From NCBI GenBank assembly GCA_963855995.1, contig OY979718.1:21940282-22004281 (forward strand): a stretch of DNA of 64,000 nt, written 5' to 3'. This document shows, piece after piece, positions 1-10,529 of the stretch (position 1 is its first letter; every line of letters starts with the position of its first letter). A program made the translations under genes and the position numbers. A model generated the notes under the pieces. That model made no database searches. It was not told the origin of the DNA and was given only the letters and a program-made list of their open reading frames with translations. Source of the DNA: Muricea muricata (Eukaryota > Cnidaria > Anthozoa > Malacalcyonacea > Plexauridae).

Positions 1-45
1 AAAAATAAAAATAAATATGAAAATAAACGAACTTGGTGCAACACT

Positions 46-940
46 TGAAGAATTTTTCAAAGAATCCGTGGAACGGCGGTAAAGTGGGATTCTAGACTTC
101 TAAAATCGATAAGAATGGGAGGTATTAGGCGTTTGAAGGAGAACTGATCGTAAATTATCATGATCAACGTGTCTCAACGTTTTGAGAGTCTGATTTGCCA
201 TATATCTTCAAAACTAGTGATGATGGATCCCTGGTAAGCAATAATAAATATAAAAGTACCTCCACTTATGTCTGGAATAAACGTTTAGAAGTAGATTGAG
301 GTAAAAAATGCTTGAAAGCACAACGGAAGTTTGTCCTTTGACAAGCAGTCGAAATCAGCATGATAAAGCTTAGTAGCTGCATGCAGGGGTTAGATTACTG
401 ATGTTAAATGATTTCATGTGTCCGGCGAGGCTAAGGAATCAACAATGAAGTGGTAACGTAAACGAGTTCGGCCGGTAACAGCGGAAATAGGTATCAGAGG
501 TCTGCTTTGCACATTTAGGCACATATGAAGACAAGTTAGTCGCCAATATTACGGATCTAAATCATCGTTCTACCATTTCTTTGGCAGGCACGTTTTCTCG
601 ACATTGGGGCATCATCATGTTGATCTCAACTTGTCTGTCAAAACAAGAAAATTCCATTGTGCTTTCATGCACTTTTCGACCCAATCTAGTTTTGAACGTT
701 CCTTCCATGACAGAAGTGGAGGTATATTTTTAGAATCATTATTGCTTACCAGGAATCCATCATTACAAGTTTTGAGGATATATGGCAAAGCAAACTTTCT
801 CAAAATGTTGACGCACGTTGATCATAGTAATTTACGACCAGTTGTCCTTCAAACGCCTAAGACCTCCCATTCTTATCGATTTCACAACTCCAGAATCCCT
901 CTTTTCCGCCGTTCCACGGATTCTTTGAAAAATCCTCCAA
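46..940. repeat. Long imperfect inverted repeat (decayed fold-back or MITE-like element)
   Basis: Bases about 46-365 are the imperfect reverse complement of about 610-940. Shared blocks include the passage around TTGAAGAATTTTTCAAAGAA / TTCTTTGAAAAATCCTCC, the GGTAAGCAATAAT / ATTATTGCTTACC pair and the GAAAGCACAA / TTGTGCTTTC pair. Arms are roughly 300 bp separated by about 250 bp. The open frames inside it are shadows of the repeat. No clear target-site duplication was found. Confidence 0.8.
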
Positions 941-1947
941 CTATGACATCAAGTTTAATTTCTAACTAAAACAATCTCTTGTTGTTATCGTTGCTATTTT
1001 TGGATACAGAATGTCGTTTCCACTTCCAATAAAGTTTTAACAACGTCGTATTATCATGTTGTAAAACTAATAGCGTGGTTCACCTCAAATATGGAACAAC
1101 CCCGTAATTGTTCAGTCATGTGACTAGCATCAAATATCAACATTGCAAAGATGTTCTCACAACTTTGCCTTAATGTTCGTAAACTTTAATGAATAGCACT
1201 GCTTAATTTGATTACGTACTGGATAAATGTCTTATAAAATAATACCGTGCATGGTTCGAACTGTATATTGTTTGAAAATTTTCTAATTATAGAATCCAAT
1301 AGCAAACAGCCAATCATAATGCTGCGTTCGTAAAGGCGGCAAATACAAAACACGCGGTCTTCCTTGCAAGCTCACTATTCCCTGTCATCCATGGGCCTGC
1401 ACTCAGGCTAATTTAAATATGCAAGAGAAATCTTCAAAATTCGAAAAATCCAAGAAAAAGTGGAGAGTCGATTGAAAATTCCTATCAAGAATTTTGCCCT
1501 GGGGCCTTAACGTTAACTATGATCATTGGAATCGTAAACAAATCAGAACAACGTATGTTGTACTTAATCACTATTTACTACCAAACAATCACTATTTACT
1601 ACCAAACAGTGATTAAAAAGAAATTGGACCACTGAGCTAAAACAAAATTTTGGAAACACTCTCTCCCTTGTACGACGTCCGTTCTGGAAAACGCCCCATG
1701 CGCTTTATGCTCTCGAATTGATTTTAGTAATATTGACCTGGGGCCTATTGTATAAAAAACTCTTAATCACTTTTTTAATCACTGTTTTGCAGTTAAATAG
1801 TGATTAAATAATTGGTTTTGATTGGTCGCCGTCGCTAGCAATGATAGTTAACTTTAATCACTTTTTTATGCAACCGCCCCCCCAGGTAACATGCTATGAA
1901 ATATCGAGGTAAATCATTGAGTTAGATGCCTACAAATTTCATTACAG
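941..1947. other. Non-coding stretch upstream of the acidic-protein exon
   Basis: No supported gene. The AT-rich sequence carries short local repeats: CACTATTTACTACCAAACA occurs twice in tandem near 1570-1610. Any earlier exon of the gene at 1948 would lie here or left of the window; none was recognised. Confidence 0.5.
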
Positions 1948-4418
1948 TTGCTGAAATCGACAGCTCAGTTGATCTGCAGTTGAGTAGCCATACAGTTGAA
2001 GAATCAGAAGAATTATCTGGAGGGAAAGTTTTAAAAGATAATAACGCGAAACATAATTCTAGCAACGAAGAAGATGAGTTGCTGAAGTTGACAGCATTGG
2101 ATGATTTCGACACGACCGACCAAGATGATGATGATCTCGCAACATTAAATGATTTAGCCTGGGAACTAGCTTCATCAACAGGAAGACTAACAAGATGCGA
2201 GGAAGATTTTCATCTGGAAAGGTGCGTGAATTACATTCTATACATATCCCAAAACAACAGCATACAGTAACACACTGACCAGCATTTAGACAGCAAAACA
2301 TAGCATTTCATTAGTTTGTTGGTTTTTACCACAGTATAGAGAATGAAAAGTAGAGCCAGCTGTTCAACTTGTCCTCCTATTTTTATGGTCGTTGCTTTAT
2401 AGGAGATACTCTAAACGTCAAAATATCAAGAGACTATCGGGACGCCAACCCTAACCCGGTGCTCTACCGACATTTCGACCTTTAGGGTATCCTATAAAGA
2501 TTTGATCCTATTTTTATGCAGTGTACTGGGTAGAAAAATGGCGGCACAGTCAGTTCAGCGTTTCTGTTTTGCCAGAACATGCAATACTGGCCAGAACTTG
2601 CATAATGAATATGCATATGTGACATGCAGGGAAGGGGGACACAAGTTTCTTGGGAAAGCAATTTACTATGCTGATATGATAATGCATCTATGTAATTCAG
2701 GTATGAAAGTTTGAAGCCACTCGCAATCAGCCATCTCCGTATTCAAAGATTTAACATTCTGCAGCCGGTTGTAAGGAAAGTGGATAGCGCTATTTCCCGG
2801 ATAGCGCTAGATGAACTGCAACCGAAAGATATAAAAAGCATTAGTAGAATCATACTAGTATACTATTGCAAATGCTGTAATTTGGTTGGTTACTCTACTC
2901 GCTGTCTATTCCTCGTTAGATAGCGAGTAGCGAAACAATCATTTTCCTATAGAGATTTCTTTTAAAAAAATTGCTTAAAAATCAAATTTTTTGTTGAATA
3001 TTCCATCATCGATAAAAACAAAACAAAACACCGCGTTCCTGGGCTGCCTATTATTCTACTAAAACAATTAGATTACTCGCTCTCGATTTCTATGCGGTGA
3101 TAGTTGATTCGGGCTTCGCCCTCATCAATTATCACCGCATAGAAATCTCGAGCTCGTAATCTAATTGTTAATTATTATTCATTGTACTATATTCCTGTAT
3201 TCTCATTGGTTAAGAGCCTACAGACAATTATGCGTATTTCGGCGCAGACAAAAAAAATCTCGTATCTGTCAAGGTCAAATTTTGAACCTGACAAATACGA
3301 CATTTAATTGTCATGTCCATACGGTGCCCGCGTATTTTTTTAGTGGTATGTCGCATGAATTTCAGTTTTTTTTTTAAAAAAGGCTAAAAACTATTTGTTT
3401 TTTATTTGTATTCGCATCGCCGATTTTTCGTGGGCAACGAATAATAAAAGAATTATTGAGTTTGGCTTTCGCAGGACATCAGAATTATTCAGACCTCGGT
3501 CAGCGTTATCTGCCTCATGACCTCGGTCTGAATAATTCTGAGTATCCTACTCAGCCTCATCCAATGATTCTTAAATATCTGCGGGGATAATTGGTAAGAG
3601 ATAAAAAGTGAAAATGCTGAACTTTAAAAGAGATTTTATCAGGTATTCAATTGAACATGTTTATAAAGTTTGAAAAAGCCACTATCCGATATACAGGATG
3701 TCCCAAAAAAAGCGAAGTTCTGCATTCAAGTTTGAATTTTGAAAAGAATATTAAACAGTAAAACTTCTGTTCATTCTCGTTTAAAAAATGTTTTCATTCA
3801 CCTTTCTTTGGATAAGTTATCTGTGAGTTTTAAGCGAATGAGTGACAGTTATGGTACACTAATCGATCGCGATTGGGAGTTTTTAAAATTGAGATAGCGC
3901 TAATTACATCACATGTTCACAATCTGTATTGGCTATCTGGATTTCATATCTGGAAGCTGAACATTCATCTCATTTTTTATTATTCGTGACTTGTTGATCT
4001 TCTGCAATAAAAGTGCGTTTGAGGCAGCGTGCAGTAAATTTTGTCTTAAAAAAGCTCGAAAGAAAGTACTAATCACTGTCTCGCGCATTGAGTCATAAAA
4101 TGGGGTGAATGCATTGAATTTCAATCAGATCCATTTAATTTCGATTTCTGATTTAAATAGACTTAAGCCAGGTAAATGCAAATTGATGCATTTCTTTTTG
4201 TTTTTACTTGAGTCATTTCACCTTCTCTCTGTCAATATTTTTTCGAAATGAAATGATTTGAAATTAAATATTTCCATTTTAGTGACGACGACAGTATAGA
4301 AGACAAAGACGATGGCTCTGGTTTGAGCACTCCTTGTAATCTGGAAAGATCTTTCCGAGAGAGCATTATGGACGATTTCGAAGAAATGGAGAGAAGATTT
4401 ATGGAAGAAGACTTTTGA
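1948..4418 (+). CDS. Unrecognised acidic protein, last two exons
   Basis: Two exons on the plus strand fit by splice signals and phase. Exon A follows the acceptor TTTCATTACAG and runs 1948-2221, ending at the donor AAAG|GTGCGTG. Exon B follows the acceptor TTTCCATTTTAG at 4282 and runs 4283-4418, ending in TGA. Exon A ends in phase 2 and exon B starts with one base, so the frame stays open. Translation gives about 91 plus 45 residues rich in D, E and S, with the segments LNDLAWELASSTGRLTRCEE in exon A and FEEMERRFMEEDF at the C terminus. An ATG at 1926 could start the frame, but the acceptor makes an internal exon more likely. I do not recognise the family. The acidic, low-hydrophobicity composition suggests a soluble cytoplasmic or nuclear protein, which is inference only. 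Confidence 0.5.
2902..2938. repeat. Short hairpin
   Basis: CTACTCGCTGTCTA and TAGATAGCGAGTAG form an inverted repeat around a short loop inside the intron of the acidic-protein gene. Confidence 0.7.
3063..3169. repeat. Near-perfect hairpin with GGGCTTCGCCC core
   Basis: A palindrome with arms of about 50 bp begins AACAATTAGATTAC and ends GTAATCTAATTGTT. Its apex is GGGCTTCGCCC, a tight GC-rich tip in AT-rich DNA. It lies in the intron between 2221 and 4283. Similar hairpins occur at 55.3 and 58.3 kb. Confidence 0.9.
3256..3308. repeat. Hairpin
   Basis: AAATCTCGTATCTGTCAAGG pairs imperfectly with the following CCTGACAAATACGACATTT across a short AAATTTTG loop. Confidence 0.7.
3474..3546. repeat. 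Hairpin
   Basis: Arms TCAGAATTATTCAGACC and GGTCTGAATAATTCTGA enclose a 35-40 bp loop that itself contains two CCTCGGTC copies. Confidence 0.85.
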
Positions 4419-5290
4419 TGGGTGCATTATTAATGCATACAAAATGGGGTTTATTTTTGTCTTGTTAGCATTTTAAATCATTGGGAGCTGTTTGCATTCT
4501 CCAAAACAAAGGAGATACTCCATCATCAAAAATCATCCGTGTTCACTGGCCCAAGGGGTCAAAAGAAATATTATATAAAATAGTGTCGTCTGGTAAAAGA
4601 GTTCATTTGAGTATTTTTGGGTTAGCTTTATGCTGCTCACTTCTCAGAAACACGGTAGCGTGTGGCAAAGCGGTATTCTACAGAAAATATAGTTGCACTT
4701 AGTGATATAAAATTTAATTGATGGTAAGTTGTTGAACCCGCATATTTTAGCTGTGACATTGTCTTTCGCATATTGAGCATGGGAGTTAGTGGTTATGTCT
4801 AACTTAAACAGTGCATTAATATATGCTTATCATATCCTGTGTAGATTTGGTTAAAATTTATATAATATTTAGTATATATATTATTGTTACCCAACGGCAA
4901 CGTCATAGCCTTCTAATTTAACGATTCTGAGTTTCAAGGTCCATAGATTTGGGGGGAGGGGGTATTACACGGAAAATATTATTCTTTTTTTGTTTGGCTG
5001 ACGCATTTGGAGCTGGTGCTGGAATGTCTGACAGAGCTATTATTCATCTGGAAGAGCTATTCACTTAAAAAATTTTTTGATCGTCCTTATAGACTGTTCA
5101 GAAAGCTATTGGTAAAATAAAAGTTCAATTATTAATCATGTTTTCTATTCTATATTGGTGCTATGTACTCACTTACAGGTGAAAATGATGTTTTTGGTGT
5201 TTCTCTGAGACCATATCTTCTTTATATGTCCAGCTGAAAAAATTCCATGCCATGGTCGAAACTACGATTTTGAAATGCGATCTCATGCGA
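4419..5290. other. Downstream intergenic stretch, no gene seen
   Basis: AT-rich with short open frames only. No splice-consistent coding exon was recognised. A possible polyadenylation signal (AATAAA) lies near 5117. Confidence 0.5.
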
Positions 5291-5297
5291 CTCTTGT

Positions 5298-5480
5298 CTG
5301 CGCAGTTCAGTTGGTAGAGCAGTGAGCCAACATTCCTCTGCTCGTGCAGTTTTGATTCCCACCGTGGCGAGACATATTTTTCAGCTTGCCCGGTGCAAAT
5401 ATCAGATTAACACCAAAATCGTCTTCAACTCTTAATATCATGGGGTGGACGAGGCTAGGATCGGACCAATTAAGGGTTTG
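5298..5480 (+). repeat. tRNA-derived SINE
   Basis: A pol III-type split promoter is visible. The A-box-like AGTTCAGTTGGTAGAGC is at 5304-5320 and the B-box-like TTTTGATTCCC at 5350-5360. The spacing is that of a tRNA gene, but the sequence does not fold into a complete cloverleaf. The body continues without coding sequence, which fits a SINE rather than a working tRNA. Confidence 0.6.
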
Positions 5481-6280
5481 TTTTATAGCAAACTTAATTA
5501 AAACATCCCTGTCATCCCTGAACATAGGTAATAAAATATTGCAAACAAATTCTAAATTTATCACAGGTTTTATTCACAAATGAATGATGAATTACGGAAC
5601 AAAAAATTGTTAGAATTGACAGTAATTAAGCGATTATACGTGGTGGTTGTTATAAGATTATTTTTAAGTTCATTGCTTTCATTTTATTCTTCTTTCAGCC
5701 AGCTTTCTTCCAGTAGCTCTTCATTCTGCTCGACTGGAATTTCATCATCGTTTCTCAGTTCTGGAGATTCTGTACAGAAACAAAAATTCAAAAAGTTCAA
5801 CTAGGTTAGACAGAATGTCCGACTGCGTAAGAAAACCGTCGGGTTTTTGTGAGGTTTTTTTACCTGCCCCGGACATATTCATAACATCGGTCGTCTCCGT
5901 CAAAATACTGTTAAATATCTCCATTTTTAGGTTCCTAAACAGCGCAGAAATCCCGGCATTTGTTAAGGGCATTGTAAATACCCGAGTCGCCTATACTATC
6001 TATGCTTGAAAAAAATCAGGATAACATCAGGAAATTTAGTCCTAAGCGTGTGAAAAAAGCCCTGTGTATTTTGCTTTCTTTCCCCCCTCTTTCTATTTAC
6101 TTTCATCCCCCATTTCCCTCTCTTTCCTTTCATAATTATAACTCATGCAACTGAGTAGTGCTATTTTGTAACTCAATTTTCAGCTTGGCTACTAGCAATG
6201 GCTAAGGCATTAAGAATTTTTAACCAATATGTTATTTATTTACCACGGTCAGTTCTAGTCTAAGGGTCCTCTGCGTGCGC
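5481..6280. other. No gene seen
   Basis: Short frames at 5580-6009 on both strands lack exon signals or recognisable protein features. A pyrimidine-rich tract lies near 6070-6125. Confidence 0.4.
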
Positions 6281-6290
6281 AGTCATATAT

Positions 6291-6524
6291 ATTAGAGAGC
6301 TTAACAACACGGACGGCAGCCGGAAGTAAGTTGCGCCGTTATAGATGGCGAATGATGGCGTCAGCCGTTCTCGTTTGAAATCATGAACGTGAAAGTTGAC
6401 TGACGGTCGTTGTTGATTTCAAACGAGAACGGCTGACGCCATCATTCGCCATCTACAACGACGCAACTTACTTCCGGCTGTCGTCCGTGTTGACAAAAAC
6501 GTCGCTTGCTTAAGCTCTCTAATG
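6291..6524. repeat. Inverted-repeat (MITE-like) element, about 230 bp
   Basis: Left arm from AGAGAGCTTAA through CAGCCGTTCTCGTTTGAAAT and the matching right arm ending TTAAGCTCTCT. Arms are about 90-105 bp with a loop of about 35 bp. The small minus frame at 6419-6649 overlaps it and is not taken as a gene. Confidence 0.88.
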
Positions 6525-7221
6525 AGAGCAACCCAGCGAGTATGGGATGTTGTTAGAACGTTGAAATTTGGTTGGGAACGTGATTTCAGCACGCTCGGAT
6601 CTGTCCGGAGCACCCACTGGCCCACCTCTTGCTGTTCTAAATCCTGCAATTATTTGAAGTAGGGTGTATGCCCAATCCCACCCAACCGGATCTGCTAAAG
6701 AAATTTACTAGACCTGGTCACACTGCCACAAACGGCTGAGGTGAGATCCAATCTATAAACATTCTGTTCCTCACTGAGTGGAAAATTAGGCTATGGAAGT
6801 GATAGCTGAATAGAGAGACTTGATTGGTTATTACATGCAGTATAACAGTTTATTGTTTGAAATATGCAACTTTTTGTATACCTTTAGCATAAATTGCACC
6901 TAGTAACAAGCCAGAGCATAACAAAGGAGTTCGTTATTTTGTTTGTGATTGTACCCCTAGAAGCTGTTGTCGTATGCACAATGGCGTAACGGACTCAAGA
7001 ATTTGGAGAGGGCACGTATTCATATGTTCATAGACCATAACAACAATCGACTCCGAAAGAAATTAATCGTGCAACTTCAAATACCTGAAACTGTGCCCCC
7101 TCCCCCCCCTCCCCCAATTATCAATCTGGCTACGTTACTGTGTATGCAATCTGCGCATAAACGTGCGCAGAAAATGTGCGCCTGCGGAATGATCAATTTC
7201 CAGGCCTTGCAGCCACAAATC
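6525..7221. other. No gene seen
   Basis: The 94-codon plus frame at 6967-7251 contains a proline run from a poly-C tract and runs into the next repeat, so it is treated as chance. Confidence 0.4.
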
Positions 7222-7446
7222 CCTGGGGCCAGTTGTTCGAAGCCCGTTTAGCGTAAACGGTGGTTAAGATCAAAATAGAAACCAAGTTTATAGATTCATT
7301 CAACAACCAAACTAAAAGTTTTGAACCTTAATAGAATGATTATGCTTACAACTACATGTTTACTGCAAAATATTTAAGCTAACTGTCTAACGAGTGATGT
7401 ATATCCACCGTTTACGCTAAACGGGCTTCGAACAACTTGCCCCTGG
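7222..7446. repeat. MITE with terminal inverted repeats of about 45 bp
   Basis: Arms at 7222-7267 and 7402-7446 match as inverted repeats, including AGTTGTTCGAAGCCCGTTTA and its complement, with the palindromic motif around GTTTAGCGTAAAC. The core of about 135 bp is AT-rich and non-coding. It sits directly downstream of the possible third exon of the peptide-precursor gene. Confidence 0.88.
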
Positions 7447-7479
7447 AAAAGAGGATAGTCTTTGAGGCTATAGGAATGT

Positions 7480-7559
7480 TTAGCACGTAGATTTCGTCAA
7501 TGTTTCACACGTACCTTCATCTCCAAGTATGTTCACTACAGTGCAAACCTTTTTGACAG
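7480..7559 (-). other. Possible alternative third exon of the cationic peptide precursor
   Basis: The last codons of exon 2 contain a strong donor (GGAA|GTAAGTAA, cut after 7665). An acceptor, AAAATTTTTTAG, lies at 7560-7561 and is followed by an open frame in matching phase that ends in TAA at 7480-7482. Splicing here would replace the last three codons with about 26 residues carrying three more cysteines (VKKVCTVVN...GTC...STC). Both endings are consistent with the sequence; transcripts are needed to choose. Confidence 0.35.
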
Positions 7560-7656
7560 CTAAAAAATTTTAAAAATAATGGAAATTGTGTGCATAACTA
7601 TGCTCCCATTATTTTAGTGCTGTAAAGCATTGAAGGCTTGAAAGGTGATCAATGAA

Positions 7657-10471
7657 TTACTTACTTCCATTTTTAGAATTCTTAACCAACTTGCAAACTT
7701 TCTTCAAAACCTTATGAATTTTTTTGACAATCTTCTTGAGTCTTCTCCTGCGAATGCGTATACCAAGGCCGCGGCGGCGACGACGACGTCGCCTACGACG
7801 ACCTGGTGTACGTTTAAATATTTGTGGCTCATCATCGTTGTTAGCTGGCGTCTCATTTACACTTTCCAATGCATTCTCTCTGAATTGAATTGAAAGGATA
7901 CGTTTCTTCTAGCTACAATCCTGGGAAAAATTATTGTGGACAGCACGCGCTGATCTCCATTTACTCTTGTAATTTCGTCAAAAAATCTCTCTTCCCCCTC
8001 CCCGAATCAATGTTGCATATCACGAAAACTGGTTGTTCGCAATCTCAACAACAAATTACATTGAACGACATTGAGAAGAGGGGAAAAGGGGGAGTTATCA
8101 AAGTGGAGATCAGCATCAGGCAGATGCGACCGCTGTCTTTAGAAAGCTTACTGTCCACACAATTTTTGCCAGGATTGTAGATAGCTAACTATTACATTGA
8201 GTTGCATTACACTCATACACTGCATCGCATTGTGTGGTATGTTCGGTGTGCTGTGGTATGGTATTTCGTATGGCATTGTATGGTATGGTATTGTAGCCTA
8301 TGACATAGCATATGGCATGGTATGGCATAGAATAATCTAACAAGGGAAGGCTATTTCATTTATGGCTGTAATAAAGCTTAATGGTATGGTATCGCTAATT
8401 AACTTGTTTATTTCAGCAAGAGTAATTGAGTCATGCAGGTTCTGTGTTATTGCCGAGCGTTTAAACCTAAGCCGTCGAGCGGGACATTCGTAAAAGGTTT
8501 TGTACTTACGAGTCGTCGGTAACATCATTTTCTGGATTTAAAAATGAATCCACCCTGTATAAAAACAATACGTTGTTAAAATATTCGCCATTACTACAAA
8601 TATATTGAGAAATACAAGGCTTTCTCCATTGAGAAAAAATAGGCTTGTTACGCGTACATGTATCTACGCTTTTCAATTCCATGGCAAACACTAATAGGAC
8701 ACAATATATAAACCTACAAGGAATAAGATTGCTTGTTTTTAAATAGCATTAAAACCAATATTGTTAGATGTTATTGTGAAAAATAAAATTATATGATCAA
8801 TGACTTATCACAGTATATAATTCTCATGGTAAGTTAAGGCAAACACTGGTCTCGAATTATACCCGCCGGCAGTTATACCAAAAGATAAGCAGACCTATGG
8901 GCCTTTATTTGAAATGCCAAATACTGTGGCATACATACAAAGAATGGCATAATTGAGAAATCTCAATGCATTATTTTATTATGGATAGGCCACCAGTGAC
9001 CTTTTTAAAATGTTGAAAAAGAAATGGGTACATGTCTTGGCAGAGTTTTTTAATAAAATATTGCATTTACAAGTAGCTTGTAAGAGCTAAATTCACAGCA
9101 TCTCGCAACTTGTTTTCATATTTCAAACATATTTAACACAGCTAGGCACAACTTGTTATAAACATATTGTGAGATTTTCATGTGTAGATTTTAATATTTT
9201 CAATGATTTTGAGTGCAATCAGAATGCCATCTAGCTACATGTGCATCTACACCTTAATAATAGCGTGAATCTAAAACTAAGCTTATCTGCCCAGATTCAC
9301 CAGAAAAATCATTTACGTTATTATATTTGTGCTAATTTAAATTGTCAGCAGATTCTTCACAAGCAAGCATTTCCACGAACAAAATCCTGATACTGCCTAA
9401 AACATCTATAATAATCATGCATTCCTAACTATAAAAGTCCGATAATCATCACGCAAACTGACCAAACCTGTCAAAGCTTTAATTTCCAATCTTTGACATT
9501 TTCCGCGAACGATAATTTGTAAGATTTAGCGCACTTTCTTCTTATTTTACGTTGAAAACCTTTGCAATAGTGTTCGACTTTCAATGGGATTCGAAGCAGT
9601 TAAATTAACAAAAAACACAAAAAACCTGGCGCTACGCCTAGATACCAAAATGATATAGTTTTACAAGCGAAGATACACGTGAATCAGCATTTGAACATTG
9701 TAAGACCGCTAAATGAAAATACGAATCATATTTAATCGTGTCATTTTCAAGTATCTCTCTTTCTAGCCTCGCTCTCTCGTAAGGGATATCTGAAAATACG
9801 TCTCGCATCCTCCTAGAACAGGTTTCGAATAACAAGTCAGTATATTTTAGCTTCTACAAAAATGAGTTGAATAACTGCTTGTCGTCTCAAGTGTTACGAT
9901 GTTTAATAACTTTCTCTAAAATGTTTCAAAACCGCATGGAAAAAACAAGTGGAAGCCATAAGAAAGCTTTCTTTATGTGCATCTGATACAGGAACATATA
10001 AAAGTGGGTTCTGAAGTTGTTCTTGGCGAAATGAGGATTTCCTATACAAGTTGATTGAGGTAATAGGAGTCCCTTTAAATAGTTAATTATAAAGGGACTT
10101 AAGCGAGTTTTAATGATTGTAAGTATCATTAAATATGAAAACACAGAAAGAAATTAAAAAGATGGAATGCTAAAATAATATACAAAATTTGATGGACAAA
10201 AGGAAAAGCTGGAAACTCTGCCATCCTCTCAAAAAGAGGCCAGTAATTAGGGGATCGTAAAATCTGAAACCCCAAACAAAGCAGTGACGATTGTAGCCCG
10301 AGCGTGTATACAGACTTACAATTGCTCTTCGTCTCCTTCGCTATCAGTTTTTACATTTTCAAAAGCTTCTTCTTCGAAATCATTAAGTTCTGCAGTTTCT
10401 TCGGTGTGACCAACATGAAGTAACACTGCTGAGATTGCAACCAGTAAGGCTAAAATTGTCAAAGACTTCAT
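7657..10471 (-). CDS. Secreted cationic (antimicrobial-type) peptide precursor
   Basis: Two exons read right to left. Exon 1 (10471-10320) starts with ATG, encodes a hydrophobic signal peptide (MKSLTILALLVAISAVLL) and an acidic stretch, and ends at the donor GTAAGT. Exon 2 (7879-7657) follows the acceptor TTCAATTCAG with matching phase. It continues the acidic spacer (about 19 D/E in all), then IFKR, a dibasic cleavage site, then the basic tail. The tail holds ten consecutive arginines, GLGIRIRRRR, and a lysine-rich amphipathic segment with hydrophobic residues every three to four positions and one cysteine. It has about +26 charge and no acidic residue. Signal, acidic propiece and basic tail is the layout of cnidarian arminins and other antimicrobial peptides: secreted, then cut free to act on membranes. 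Homology to arminins is unproven. A second donor inside exon 2 allows an alternative end. Confidence 0.75.
7911..8182. repeat. MITE-like element beside the exon 2 acceptor
   Basis: AGCTACAATCCTGG at the left and CCAGGATTGTAGAT at the right continue inwards as TTATTGTGGACAG and CTGTCCACACAA, giving terminal inverted repeats of about 35 bp. It starts about 30 bp upstream of the exon 2 acceptor of the peptide-precursor gene, so it lies in that intron. Confidence 0.85.
8200..8335. repeat. Degenerate GGTAT/GGCAT simple repeat
   Basis: GGTATGGTAT, GGCATTGTATGGTATGG and related pentamer-based runs fill the stretch. It lies in the intron of the peptide-precursor gene. Confidence 0.8.
8336..10319. 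other. Remainder of the peptide-precursor intron
   Basis: AT-rich intron with no supported coding exon on either strand. A possible exon from an overlapping gene cannot be excluded, but none with paired splice signals was recognised. Confidence 0.5.
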
Positions 10472-10520
10472 CGCGGTGCCTTCTTTGATTTCCACTGGTT
10501 AGTTAGTTTGTTTCTCGCGC

Positions 10521-10529
10521 TTTTATATG
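10521..10529 (-). promoter_or_regulatory. TATA box of the cationic peptide precursor
   Basis: On the minus strand ATATAAAAG lies about 50 bp upstream of the ATG at 10471. This leaves room for a start site about 25-30 bp downstream and a 5' UTR of roughly 25 bp. A clear TATA box with a short leader fits a strongly induced or tissue-specific gene. Confidence 0.6.

Noticed and set aside
3691..3715. Full mariner element starting ACAGGATGTCCC
   Set aside because: Only one end-like motif is present; no matching second terminus was found.
5298..5375. Functional tRNA gene
   Set aside because: A and B boxes are present, but no full cloverleaf with a 7-bp acceptor stem is formed and SINE-like sequence follows.
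6419..6649. Minus-strand gene at 6.4-6.6 kb
   Set aside because: Most of it is the arm of an inverted-repeat element.
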